DNA of 64,000 nucleotides from Flavobacterium sp. TAB 87 (GTDB taxonomy: Bacteria > Bacteroidota > Bacteroidia > Flavobacteriales > Flavobacteriaceae): NCBI RefSeq assembly GCF_001529295.1, contig NZ_LLWK01000029.1:1-64000 (forward strand), in the 5' to 3' direction. The notes beneath the pieces are model-generated. The model was given only the letters and a program-made list of their open reading frames with translations, searched no databases and was not told the origin of the DNA. Made by a program: the position numbers and the translations under genes. Below, piece by piece: positions 35,174 through 42,845 of the stretch (its first letter is position 1; each line of letters begins with the position of its first letter).

Positions 35174-36313
35174 TTAGATAATTATAGGAATTCTTTTTGC
35201 GTTACGAACCGCAATTCTTACTAAAATTATAAGTGTTGTTAGTAATAAAGGCAATACAATTATAAAATGAGCTTTGCTTGCGATAAATATGCCGTAAATT
35301 AAGAGTATAACAATCTGTAAAAGAGCTGTTTTATAAACTAAACTTCTCTTATGAAATATTGTGAACGCAATTAAAATCAATACTATTGGACTGAAAAGTA
35401 AGATGTTATAATTGAAGGCCAGTTCCTGATGATCAGAGTAAAAACCCATCACTATAAAGAAAACACCTAGCAAACCCATACCTGTTAAGTATGTAAAATC
35501 AATGGCTTTTTTGTTGAGGACCAGAATTAACGCCAAAATGACCAAGTAGGTGTACCAATTATTCCACATAGAAGTATTTACTTCCTTTTCAAAAGAGAGA
35601 AGTACTTCGGACTTTCCGGCTAACTTTTCATTCTTGTAGTTTGTTTTAGCTAAACTGCTTTTTAATTCGAATGGAAGAAAAATACGAGTCGCTTTTTCAT
35701 CTACCTTCATTCCGAAAATAATGCTAGTCCCTAATCTTTCGTAAAAATGTCCTTCAAAATAAGGAAACAAAACAGAACGATACGTTGTCTCTAGATCTCC
35801 TTTTTTTACTATAACGGTGCTTCCTAGTGATTTATTGATGAGATCTACAACCATTGAAGTGCAATTTTTATCTATAAATTTATAGGTGTAAAAGCGCTCG
35901 TTAGATAGTAAAGTGTGATTTAAATTATCAAAAATTTGCTGCTTTTCTGCACTGTTTATCTCTAATTGTTGTTCGTAAATAGATCGTTTTTCGTCGGTGT
36001 AATTAGATAGGAAGTCACTGAAGGAATTGGCAATTGCAAAATATTGCAAGTCACCTTTGGCAAATTTTGCTACAAAATTGGGCGTTCTAAAATCAAAAGC
36101 ACCGTAATTATAAACAACATCCAGCGCATGTATCGAATCCTGAACGCGTATGGCGGTGTGTCCAAATAAAGAATACGATTCATTTCCTGTTCCGCAAGTC
36201 AAGACACTTATTTTCGCTTGATCGGATAATGCGATGTTCTGACTGAATCCTGAATAGAAACTCATTATAAATGAAACTATAAAAATTATTTTTTTGAAGG
36301 TAGGTGTTGTCAT
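35174..36313 (-). CDS. DUF4105 domain membrane protein
   Basis: The 379-residue protein has a signal peptide (FIVSFIMSFYSGFSQN) and a periplasmic domain with SVLTCGTGNESYSLFGHTAI followed by RV, the DUF4105 pattern, in which Cys and His look like catalytic residues. The C-terminal third (from about residue 245) has four or five membrane helices. The related LnbB-type N-terminal domain has been linked to lipoprotein processing or hydrolysis, but the role here is not known. It lies 21 bp downstream of the PorV-like gene and probably shares its transcript. Confidence 0.82.
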   Translation of the reverse strand: MTTPTFKKIIFIVSFIMSFYSGFSQNIALSDQAKISVLTCGTGNESYSLFGHTAIRVQDSIHALDVVYNYGAFDFRTPNFVAKFAKGDLQYFAIANSFSDFLSNYTDEKRSIYEQQLEINSAEKQQIFDNLNHTLLSNERFYTYKFIDKNCTSMVVDLINKSLGSTVIVKKGDLETTYRSVLFPYFEGHFYERLGTSIIFGMKVDEKATRIFLPFELKSSLAKTNYKNEKLAGKSEVLLSFEKEVNTSMWNNWYTYLVILALILVLNKKAIDFTYLTGMGLLGVFFIVMGFYSDHQELAFNYNILLFSPIVLILIAFTIFHKRSLVYKTALLQIVILLIYGIFIASKAHFIIVLPLLLTTLIILVRIAVRNAKRIPIII

Positions 36314-36334
36314 GTGCTTACTATAATGATTGAT

Positions 36335-37405
36335 TTACTTTCTAAATATTCCTAAATCTACTTTTAGTGAAAAAATATTGGAATACAATGCAGCGCTCTG
36401 ATTGCCTAAATCAGTCAAAGCATAATCAACTTGAATTCCTTTGTATTTAAATCCAACCCCAATATTGGGCTGAAAACCTATTTTTTCAGAATTATCAAAT
36501 TGTGTAACATTCTGAAAATTTCCCACTCCCGCTCTTAAAAACACCAAATCAGTATAGCCAAATTCTAATCCTAATGCAGGATCAATACTTACAAGTTCAG
36601 AGTTAATAATGTCGTTGGTTTGCGTAAATCTCATATTTAAATTAGTCGCGGCCAAAATACTATAATCGTATTGAATGAGGAATTTTTTGGCGATTCCCAA
36701 TTGTGCTTTTGGGAGAGTAATTTCAGTAGTTTCTGGTAATTCTTGATTTTGACCTGGAACGGCATCTGCTATTTTTTGATACTTTTCTTCATCAATATTC
36801 CAAGGGTTATAAGTAGTGGTAATGTCGCGAAGTAGTAAACCAAATTGCCAATTATTTTTTTCGAACTGAATTCCGATATCAAAACCAAACCCCCAAGAGT
36901 TTGCAAAATCTCCAATTATACGTCGAATTACTTTAGCATTTACGCCATATTGTAAACCCTGAACAGGGAGTTTTCGAGCATAAGAAAAGGTAAAACCATA
37001 ATCGGCTGTAGAAAATAAACTAATTCTATTGTAGTCAAGATTACCTTGATTGTCAATTAAATCAGTAGTGTTTAAAATGTCATCGACTCCAAATCGGATC
37101 ATTGAAATTCCCCATGCACTCTCCTCGTCAATTGGACTAGCATATCCTATATAATCATATTGGGCAATATTAGCAAAATAACTAGCATGCATCAAGCCTA
37201 ATTCATGGTCTTTTAAATGGGTCAGACCAGCGGGATTCCAATACACACTATTTACATCTTTAGTAGAAGCAACTGCGGTATTCGACATTCCTAATGCACC
37301 AGCATCCACACCAATGTTCATAAACTCATTGGAGTATTTACGAGCGGTTTGAGCGTAATTTACCGTACATAAAGATAGGCAGCTTAGAAGGATGATTTTT
37401 CTCAA
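36335..37405 (-). CDS. PorV/PorQ family outer-membrane protein
   Basis: The product has a signal peptide ending CTVNYAQ, then NIGVDAGALGMSNTAVASTK followed by VNSVYWNPAGL, the mark of the PorV/PorQ beta-barrel family associated with type IX secretion. The rest is rich in alternating barrel strands and ends with VDLGIFRK. A longer frame starts at TTG 37447, but a TAnnTTTG box (TATTTTTG, complement of 37445-37452) covers that codon, so TTG at 37405 is preferred, giving 356 residues. Which T9SS substrate it serves is unknown. Confidence 0.8.
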   Translation of the reverse strand: MRKIILLSCLSLCTVNYAQTARKYSNEFMNIGVDAGALGMSNTAVASTKDVNSVYWNPAGLTHLKDHELGLMHASYFANIAQYDYIGYASPIDEESAWGISMIRFGVDDILNTTDLIDNQGNLDYNRISLFSTADYGFTFSYARKLPVQGLQYGVNAKVIRRIIGDFANSWGFGFDIGIQFEKNNWQFGLLLRDITTTYNPWNIDEEKYQKIADAVPGQNQELPETTEITLPKAQLGIAKKFLIQYDYSILAATNLNMRFTQTNDIINSELVSIDPALGLEFGYTDLVFLRAGVGNFQNVTQFDNSEKIGFQPNIGVGFKYKGIQVDYALTDLGNQSAALYSNIFSLKVDLGIFRK

Positions 37406-37444
37406 TTGTATTTTTTTTACCAGTAGATTATAGTTTGGTAGCCT

Positions 37445-37452
37445 CAAAAATA
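37445..37452 (-). promoter_or_regulatory. TAnnTTTG promoter box of the PorV-like / DUF4105 operon
   Basis: On the minus strand the bases read TATTTTTG, a full match to the consensus. The expected transcription start is a few bases further (about 37438), downstream of the TTG that would begin the longest frame. This supports the shorter start. Confidence 0.6.
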
Positions 37453-37589
37453 TAATTTTTTACCGAGCTTACTTCTTCAATAGTAGAAATAATACGAAAG
37501 ATGCTGCTATTGCCAAAAATCTATAGCTTAAACACTCTACTCATTCGGTAATTATGCTAAATTTGTTCTTTTATAAAACTAAAAAACAA

Positions 37590-38306
37590 ATGAACATCAA
37601 AAAACACATTCCAAATTTTATCACTTTATTAAATCTTTTTTGTGGCTGTATTGCGGTTGTTTTCATTTCTAAAACGGACTACGAGATGGCTTTTTATTTT
37701 GTTTGTTTGGGAATATTTTTAGATTTTTTTGATGGTTTTTTTGCTCGTCTTTTTAAAGTTGCTAGTCCGCTTGGATTGCAATTGGACTCGCTTGCAGATA
37801 TGATTACTAGTGGTTTGATTCCTGGTTACGCAATGTTCAGTTTGATGAGTAATGCCCAGCATGAAATTACAGATAGTTTTCTTTTTCCGTATGTAGGTTT
37901 TATCATTACATTGGGTTCCTGCTATCGTTTGGCAAATTTTAATATTGATACGCGCCAAACTGATTCCTTTATTGGATTACCAACACCTGCCAATACTCTT
38001 TTTATTTTAAGCTTGCCCTTGGTTTTGCAGTATTCAGAGTCTTTGGTGGTACTAGAAGTTTTAACCAATCAGTGGGTTTTGGTTCTAATTACTTTGTTTA
38101 GCGCTTACATATTAAATGCCGAAATTCCGTTGTTTTCTTTAAAAATAAAGAACTTTAAAGTTAAAGATAACGCATTGCAAATCGGTTTTTTATTGCTGTC
38201 ATTTTTACTCGTTCTTTTTTACGAATTTTTAGGAATTGCATTAGTGATTATCGCTTACGTGCTTTTGTCTGCGTTCAATAATAAATTTCTGAAAAAGAAG
38301 TTGTAA
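37590..38306 (+). CDS. pssA: CDP-alcohol phosphatidyltransferase, phosphatidylserine synthase type
   Basis: The product is a polytopic inner-membrane enzyme with the full family motif DGFFAR-x8-G-x3-D-x3-D (within about residues 47-70). It begins MNIKKHIPNFITLLNLFCGC, which is typical of PssA, and most likely makes phosphatidylserine from CDP-diacylglycerol and serine. An upstream ATG at 37554 would add twelve residues not usual in the family, so 37590 is chosen (238 residues). It is followed after 7 bp by the GH25 gene. Confidence 0.85.
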   Translation: MNIKKHIPNFITLLNLFCGCIAVVFISKTDYEMAFYFVCLGIFLDFFDGFFARLFKVASPLGLQLDSLADMITSGLIPGYAMFSLMSNAQHEITDSFLFPYVGFIITLGSCYRLANFNIDTRQTDSFIGLPTPANTLFILSLPLVLQYSESLVVLEVLTNQWVLVLITLFSAYILNAEIPLFSLKIKNFKVKDNALQIGFLLLSFLLVLFYEFLGIALVIIAYVLLSAFNNKFLKKKL

Positions 38307-38313
38307 TTGCATC

Positions 38314-39165
38314 ATGAAAAAAACGCAAAGAAGTAAATCTACTTATACACGCAATTCTAAGAAGAAAAATTCTTCATTTAGTCTTTTTATTAAACGGATG
38401 CTACTCCTGCTTTTTTTGGCGTGTTTTTTTACCGCTTTGTATCATTATCGTGATGGGTTAGCTTATTACTTCAGTTTTACGGCAGGAACAAAGGTAGAGA
38501 CTGAAGCAAAGCGAATTTCGGATGTGCGTAATATTCAAGTGATTGAAAATCATAAAGGAAAAGCACTGGGAATTGATGTGTCTGAATTTCAGGAAAAAAT
38601 AAAATGGAATTTAGTTAAAACCGTCGAGGAAGAATATCCGATTCAATATGTTTTTATTCGAGCGACTGCAGGGTACGACCGCTTAGATCGTCAATTTAAA
38701 AGAAATTGGATCGCGGCCAAAGAACAAAAATTGATACGTGGCGCTTACCATTATTACAGGCCGAACGAAAACTCCATACAACAAGCTGATTTTTTTATCA
38801 AAAATGTTCATTTAGAAAAAGGCGATTTACCACCAGTTTTAGATATTGAAAAGCTACCAAAAACGCAATCTATTGACAGTTTAAAAGTAGGTTTGCATCG
38901 CTGGTTAAATCGAGTAGAGGCACATTACAAAGTACGGCCGATTATTTATTCTGGAGAGAGTTATTACGATGATTTTTTAAAAGAAGAGTTTAGCGAATAT
39001 CTTTTCTGGATTGCCAATTATAATTTTTATAGAGAAAAAATAGATCCGAATTGGTTGTTTTGGCAATTTACTGAAAAGGCAGCAGTTAACGGAATTGTTC
39101 GAACTGTAGATGTAAATATATACAACGGCGATTTGCAGCAGCTACAGTTTATTACGGTAGATTAG
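38314..39165 (+). CDS. Glycoside hydrolase family 25 lysozyme-like protein
   Basis: The 283-residue protein has a basic N-terminus, a single membrane segment (residues 27-45, MLLLLFLACFFTALYHY) and a GH25 domain from about residue 85: ALGIDVSEFQ, YVFIRATAGYDR, GAYHYYRPNE and PVLDIEKL, with the acidic pair in DIE as the catalytic residues. The final LFWQFTEK and DVNIYNGDL are also typical. It should cleave muramidase bonds in peptidoglycan while anchored in the inner membrane. Confidence 0.9.
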   Translation: MKKTQRSKSTYTRNSKKKNSSFSLFIKRMLLLLFLACFFTALYHYRDGLAYYFSFTAGTKVETEAKRISDVRNIQVIENHKGKALGIDVSEFQEKIKWNLVKTVEEEYPIQYVFIRATAGYDRLDRQFKRNWIAAKEQKLIRGAYHYYRPNENSIQQADFFIKNVHLEKGDLPPVLDIEKLPKTQSIDSLKVGLHRWLNRVEAHYKVRPIIYSGESYYDDFLKEEFSEYLFWIANYNFYREKIDPNWLFWQFTEKAAVNGIVRTVDVNIYNGDLQQLQFITVD

Positions 39166-39296
39166 GTGTGATAGTGAAGTAGTAAAAAAGTTGGCAATCA
39201 AACAAGTAAGTAACACTTAAATCTACATTTAATTCCAGCGAAATGGATTTGATTTCAAATTTACGAAATCAGCGGTATTAAATTTAGCCTCAAAGC

Positions 39297-39324
39297 TGTC
39301 ATTCCTCGGAGAAGAAATCGTCAC
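39297..39324. repeat. Single degenerate copy of the TGTCATTCC repeat
   Basis: TGTCATTCCTCGGAGAAGAA followed by ATCGTCAC resembles the first 28 bases of the 92-bp repeat units at 24132-24585. The rest of the unit is absent. It lies in the 292-bp gap between the GH25 gene and the DUF5808 gene, in which nothing else was recognised. Confidence 0.4.
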
Positions 39325-39457
39325 GAATAAATATAAAAATTATAGTTTTTTATTCAAGTAAAACTTTGGTGATACAATTGTCGATTTTAGTTTACAATCT
39401 GAATGAATTAAAGAATGGCGAAATGTCATTTGTTTTTGCGTGCATTTGAACTTATAA

Positions 39458-39679
39458 TTAGCGGATTCGACTCAATTGTATCAATATTATTAAAATAGCT
39501 ATAATTGCAAAAACAGAATGCGGATTGGCAAAATTGGTAGTCCAACCCATCCATTTTATTTTTTTTGGCGGAAAAATACGGTCGTCTTTTGGGTTGAAGT
39601 AAAATAGTCCCCAAACCCAATTGTCCGGATCATTGGTCCAATTTTCGTAATCTTGTGGAGTGGGTTTCTCTGACTTCAA
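39458..39679 (-). CDS. DUF5808 domain small membrane protein
   Basis: The 73-residue product has the DUF5808 pattern: WVWGLFYFNPKDDRIFPPKK, then MGWTTNFANP. One membrane helix (SVFAIIAILIILIQL) ends the protein. The family often occurs with larger membrane proteins but is found alone here. An overlapping frame at 39426-39620 is a shadow. The function is unknown. Confidence 0.75.
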   Translation of the reverse strand: MKSEKPTPQDYENWTNDPDNWVWGLFYFNPKDDRIFPPKKIKWMGWTTNFANPHSVFAIIAILIILIQLSRIR

Positions 39680-39755
39680 TTAGTCTTATTTAAAGTTTAT
39701 AAAATCTATAAATTCTCCTTACTAAATGTAAAAAAAAAACCGCGAAATATAGTTG

Positions 39756-40496
39756 TTAAAATTCCAATTTCTTTTTTCGCAACTCAAAGTTTTGACCTAA
39801 ATACACTCTACGAACCATTTCATCTTCCACCAACTCTTCTGGAACTCCAGCTTTTAAAATTCCACCCTCAAACATTAAGTAGGTTTTGTCGGTAATTGCT
39901 AAAGTTTCTTGTACGTTGTGATCAGTAATTAAGATACCGATATTTTTGTTTTTTAACTGCGCTACAATTCTCTGAATGTCTTCAACCGCAACAGGATCGA
40001 CTCCTGCAAAAGGCTCATCTAATAAGATGAATTTTGGATCAGTAGCTAATGCTCTTGCAATCTCGGTACGTCGACGTTCCCCACCCGAAAGTAAATCGCC
40101 TCGATTGGTACGAATGTGCTCTAAACTAAATTCAGATATAAGCTCTTCCATTTTAGCAATTTGCTCCTCTTTTGAAAGCTTGGTAAGTTGCAAGACGCTT
40201 AAAATGTTATCTTCAATACTTAATTTTCTAAATACAGAAGCCTCTTGAGCCAAATAACCAATTCCATTTTGGGCTCTTTTGTACATTGGGTAGTTGGTAA
40301 TATCCATATTATCCAAGTAAATATTACCCGAATTTGGCTTTACCAATCCTACAATCATATAAAAAGAAGTTGTTTTTCCGGCACCATTTGGTCCTAAAAG
40401 TCCAACGATTTCACCTTGGTTCACTTCCACAGAAATCCCTTTTACAACACTTCGTCCTTTGTAGGTTTTGATTAAATTTTCGGCTCTTAGTTTCAT
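39756..40496 (-). CDS. lptB: LPS export ABC transporter ATP-binding protein LptB
   Basis: The 246-residue ATPase drives LPS extraction from the inner membrane with LptFG. It shows Walker A GPNGAGKTT (35-43), the LptB-typical GYLAQEASVFRKLSIEDN, signature LLSGGERRRTEIARAL and Walker B FILLDEPFAGVDP, then ITDHNV. Length is usual. Three copies of an 8-bp TTAGTTGC-like repeat lie just upstream of the start codon. Confidence 0.95.
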   Translation of the reverse strand: MKLRAENLIKTYKGRSVVKGISVEVNQGEIVGLLGPNGAGKTTSFYMIVGLVKPNSGNIYLDNMDITNYPMYKRAQNGIGYLAQEASVFRKLSIEDNILSVLQLTKLSKEEQIAKMEELISEFSLEHIRTNRGDLLSGGERRRTEIARALATDPKFILLDEPFAGVDPVAVEDIQRIVAQLKNKNIGILITDHNVQETLAITDKTYLMFEGGILKAGVPEELVEDEMVRRVYLGQNFELRKKKLEF

Positions 40497-40499
40497 TTT

Positions 40500-40524
40500 T
40501 TAGTTGCTTAGTTGCTTAGTTACT
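40500..40524. repeat. 8-bp tandem repeat just upstream of lptB
   Basis: The plus strand shows TTAGTTGC, TTAGTTGC and TTAGTTAC in direct succession, starting three bases before the lptB ATG. In the mRNA this is the ribosome binding region, so a copy-number change would alter the leader. Confidence 0.6.
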
Positions 40525-40639
40525 GAGTTGTTTACTTCTTCAGTATAAAGAAACGATTTCCGTTTATTTCCGGGTTGATTTAAATTTAAGTTCAGAAAGT
40601 GATCGTGCGAGCTATTTCTAATTCGCTGAGAAATTCTAT

Positions 40640-40990
40640 TTACTCAGCACTTTCTTCTAAAGCTTCCCAAAACTCGTAGGCTCTTCGCAAATGCGGAATT
40701 ACGATTGTTCCTCCCACCAACGTAGCAATTCCCATTGCTTCCATCATTTCTTCTCTAGTAACGCCCTCTTTATGGCTGGTTTCTAAATGGTATTTTACGC
40801 AATCGTCGCAACGTAAAACTGCGGAGGCAACTAGGCCTAAAAGTTCTTTGGTTTTTACATCTAGAGCGCCTGCTGCATAAGCATTAGTGTCTAAGTTAAA
40901 GATGCGTTTTACAATTTTATTGTTATCAGCCAAAAGTTTCTCGTTCATTTTAGAACGGTACTCATTGAATTCTTTGATAGTCTCTGCCAT
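40640..40990 (-). CDS. Carboxymuconolactone decarboxylase / AhpD-like protein
   Basis: The 116-residue protein has the CMD fold motif SAVLRCDDCVKYHLE, with the CxxC and His of the AhpD-type redox site, and a helical remainder. It may act as a small peroxidase or thiol-disulphide partner; no substrate is evident. A longer frame to 41017 exists, but the ATG at 40990 (MAETIKEFNEY) sits two bases after the tatC stop and fits the family start. Confidence 0.87.
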   Translation of the reverse strand: MAETIKEFNEYRSKMNEKLLADNNKIVKRIFNLDTNAYAAGALDVKTKELLGLVASAVLRCDDCVKYHLETSHKEGVTREEMMEAMGIATLVGGTIVIPHLRRAYEFWEALEESAE

Positions 40991-40991
40991 T

Positions 40992-41795
40992 TTAGTCCTT
41001 TTTATTTTTGTACACAAATTTCGAAATTAAAATACTAATCTCATAAATAATTAACATTGGTAATGCAACAATTGTCTGGCTTACTACATCTGGCGGGGTT
41101 ACAATGGCGGCAATAATTAAAATTGCAATAACTGCATATTTCCAATATTTACGTAAAAGTACTGGTGTGACTAAGCCTAGTGAAGTTAAGAAATAAATAA
41201 TAATAGGCAATTCGAAAAATAAACCTCCCGCTAAAACACTGGTTTTTACTAATCCTACGTATGAATTTATGGTGAATTGATTAATTACAACATCACTTAT
41301 GGTAAATGTAGCAACAAAATTTATCGACATTGGAATGATTACGTAGTATCCAAAAAGTACGCCTAGAAAGAACAGTAATGACGAAACGAAAATAAAAACA
41401 CGCGCATGTTTTTTTTCATTGGAATACAGAGCAGGACTGATAAATTTCCAGATTTCCCATAGAATGTAAGGGAAACTGAGTATGAAACCAGACAAAATAC
41501 ACATCCAAACAAAAATATTGACCTGACCTTCCATTTCAGTATTCTGAATGATGAACGATAAATCGGTGATGCAAATACTTTCTACGCCTAATTCACGAGC
41601 TAAATCACAGAAAAAGACATAAGTAAAAAACGTCGGGCGAGTAGGTCCAAAAATGATTGTATCAAATAAAAAGTCACTTATAAAGTAAGTAGCTATAGCC
41701 ATAATTACAACGGCTGCACTGCTTCGAACAAGTAACCATCTTAAATCTTCTAAATGGTCCAAAAAGGACATTTGGTTAAGGTTTTTCTTTGCCAT
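40992..41795 (-). CDS. tatC: Sec-independent translocase subunit TatC
   Basis: The 267-residue membrane protein begins MAKKNLNQMSFLDHLEDLRW, the typical TatC N-terminus with the conserved HLEDLR signature. It has six hydrophobic segments, and FELPIIIYFLTSLGLV matches the conserved fifth-helix region, with a later PDVVSQTIVALPM. It exports folded proteins with TatA/B partners not seen in this window. The start overlaps the kdsD stop by one base. Confidence 0.95.
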   Translation of the reverse strand: MAKKNLNQMSFLDHLEDLRWLLVRSSAAVVIMAIATYFISDFLFDTIIFGPTRPTFFTYVFFCDLARELGVESICITDLSFIIQNTEMEGQVNIFVWMCILSGFILSFPYILWEIWKFISPALYSNEKKHARVFIFVSSLLFFLGVLFGYYVIIPMSINFVATFTISDVVINQFTINSYVGLVKTSVLAGGLFFELPIIIYFLTSLGLVTPVLLRKYWKYAVIAILIIAAIVTPPDVVSQTIVALPMLIIYEISILISKFVYKNKKD

Positions 41796-42760
41796 TATAC
41801 AATTCCTTCTTTTAAAATATCATGCAAATGCAAAACGCCTTTGTATTCACCGTTGTCAGTTACGATTAATTGGGTAATCGAAAAATCTTCTAAGATATTT
41901 AGGGCTTCTACAGCCATAGTTTCAGAAGTTACCATTTTTGGGTTTTTTGTCATAATTTCCCTAGCGGTCAAATCGGCAATAGAATCTCTGTCGTTTAACA
42001 TGCGACGAACATCTCCATCGGTTATAATGCCGATTACAATATTGTTCTCTATAACAGCCGTAACGCCCAAACGTTTTTCTGATATTTCGAAAATTGCTTT
42101 TTTAACAGAATCCTCTGGACTTACCATTGGTTTTAGAGAGTGTTCAATCATATTTTTTACACGAAGTAATAATTTTTTGCCCAAAGCACCACCCGGATGG
42201 TAAACGGCAAAATCTTCTGCTTTAAAATCACGCAGTTCCATTAAGCAAACTGCAAGTGCGTCACCCATAACAAGTTGTGCAGTTGTGCTGTTCGTTGGAG
42301 CCAAGTTGATGGGACAGGCTTCAGCATCGACAGTTGTATTTAAAACATAAGTGGAACCTTTTGCTAAAAACGAGGTCATGTTGCCAGTCATTGCGATTAA
42401 AGTATTTCCAAAACGAGTTAACAAAGGCACCAAAACTTTAATTTCGGGGCTGTTTCCGCTTTTTGAAATGCAAATAATGACATCTTCTTTTTGAACCATG
42501 CCTAAATCCCCATGAATGGCTTCGGAAGCATGTAAGAAAAGTGAAGGTGTTCCAGTCGAATTAAAAGTAGCAACCATTTTTTGCGCAATGATGGCGCTTT
42601 TGCCAATTCCCGTTACAATTAAACGGCCTTTACTCTCAAAAATGGATTGTACAGCTTTGCTGAAGTTTTCGTCAAGGTAAGTGGCTAATTTTGTAATGGC
42701 TTCGCTTTCAGAGAGTATCGTCTTTTTTGCGGTCGCCAGTATATTTTCTTTTGTAATCAA
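41795..42760 (-). CDS. kdsD: Arabinose-5-phosphate isomerase (KdsD/KpsF)
   Basis: The product has an N-terminal SIS domain (GRLIVTGIGKSAIIAQKM, LHASEAIHGDLGMV, CISKSGNSPE) and two CBS repeats near the C-terminus (MTKNPKMV, LHLHDILKEG). It converts ribulose-5-phosphate to arabinose-5-phosphate, the Kdo precursor. An ATG at 42835 would add 25 unrelated residues. However, a TAAATTTG box (complement of 42815-42822) places the mRNA start after that ATG, and the TTG at 42760 gives the normal length of 321 residues starting with ITKENILATAKKT. Confidence 0.88.
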   Translation of the reverse strand: MITKENILATAKKTILSESEAITKLATYLDENFSKAVQSIFESKGRLIVTGIGKSAIIAQKMVATFNSTGTPSLFLHASEAIHGDLGMVQKEDVIICISKSGNSPEIKVLVPLLTRFGNTLIAMTGNMTSFLAKGSTYVLNTTVDAEACPINLAPTNSTTAQLVMGDALAVCLMELRDFKAEDFAVYHPGGALGKKLLLRVKNMIEHSLKPMVSPEDSVKKAIFEISEKRLGVTAVIENNIVIGIITDGDVRRMLNDRDSIADLTAREIMTKNPKMVTSETMAVEALNILEDFSITQLIVTDNGEYKGVLHLHDILKEGIV

Positions 42761-42777
42761 AACAGAATAGTTAAAAT

Positions 42778-42807
42778 TTGTATGTATGAAAGAAAGTTGT
42801 ATCTTTA
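42778..42807 (+). promoter_or_regulatory. Promoter of recQ
   Basis: TTG at 42778-42780 and TATCTTTA at 42800-42807 are 19 bp apart, the spacing expected for the Bacteroidetes consensus TTG-N19-TAnnTTTG. The last base is A instead of G. The recQ ATG follows 38 bp later. Confidence 0.55.
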
Positions 42808-42814
42808 TAAGGTG

Positions 42815-42822
42815 CAAATTTA
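42815..42822 (-). promoter_or_regulatory. TAnnTTTG promoter box of kdsD-tatC
   Basis: On the minus strand the bases read TAAATTTG, a full match to the -7 consensus. It lies between the divergent kdsD and recQ genes and overlaps the leader of the latter. Confidence 0.55.
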
Positions 42823-42845
42823 GACAAAATACCATACAATAAAGA

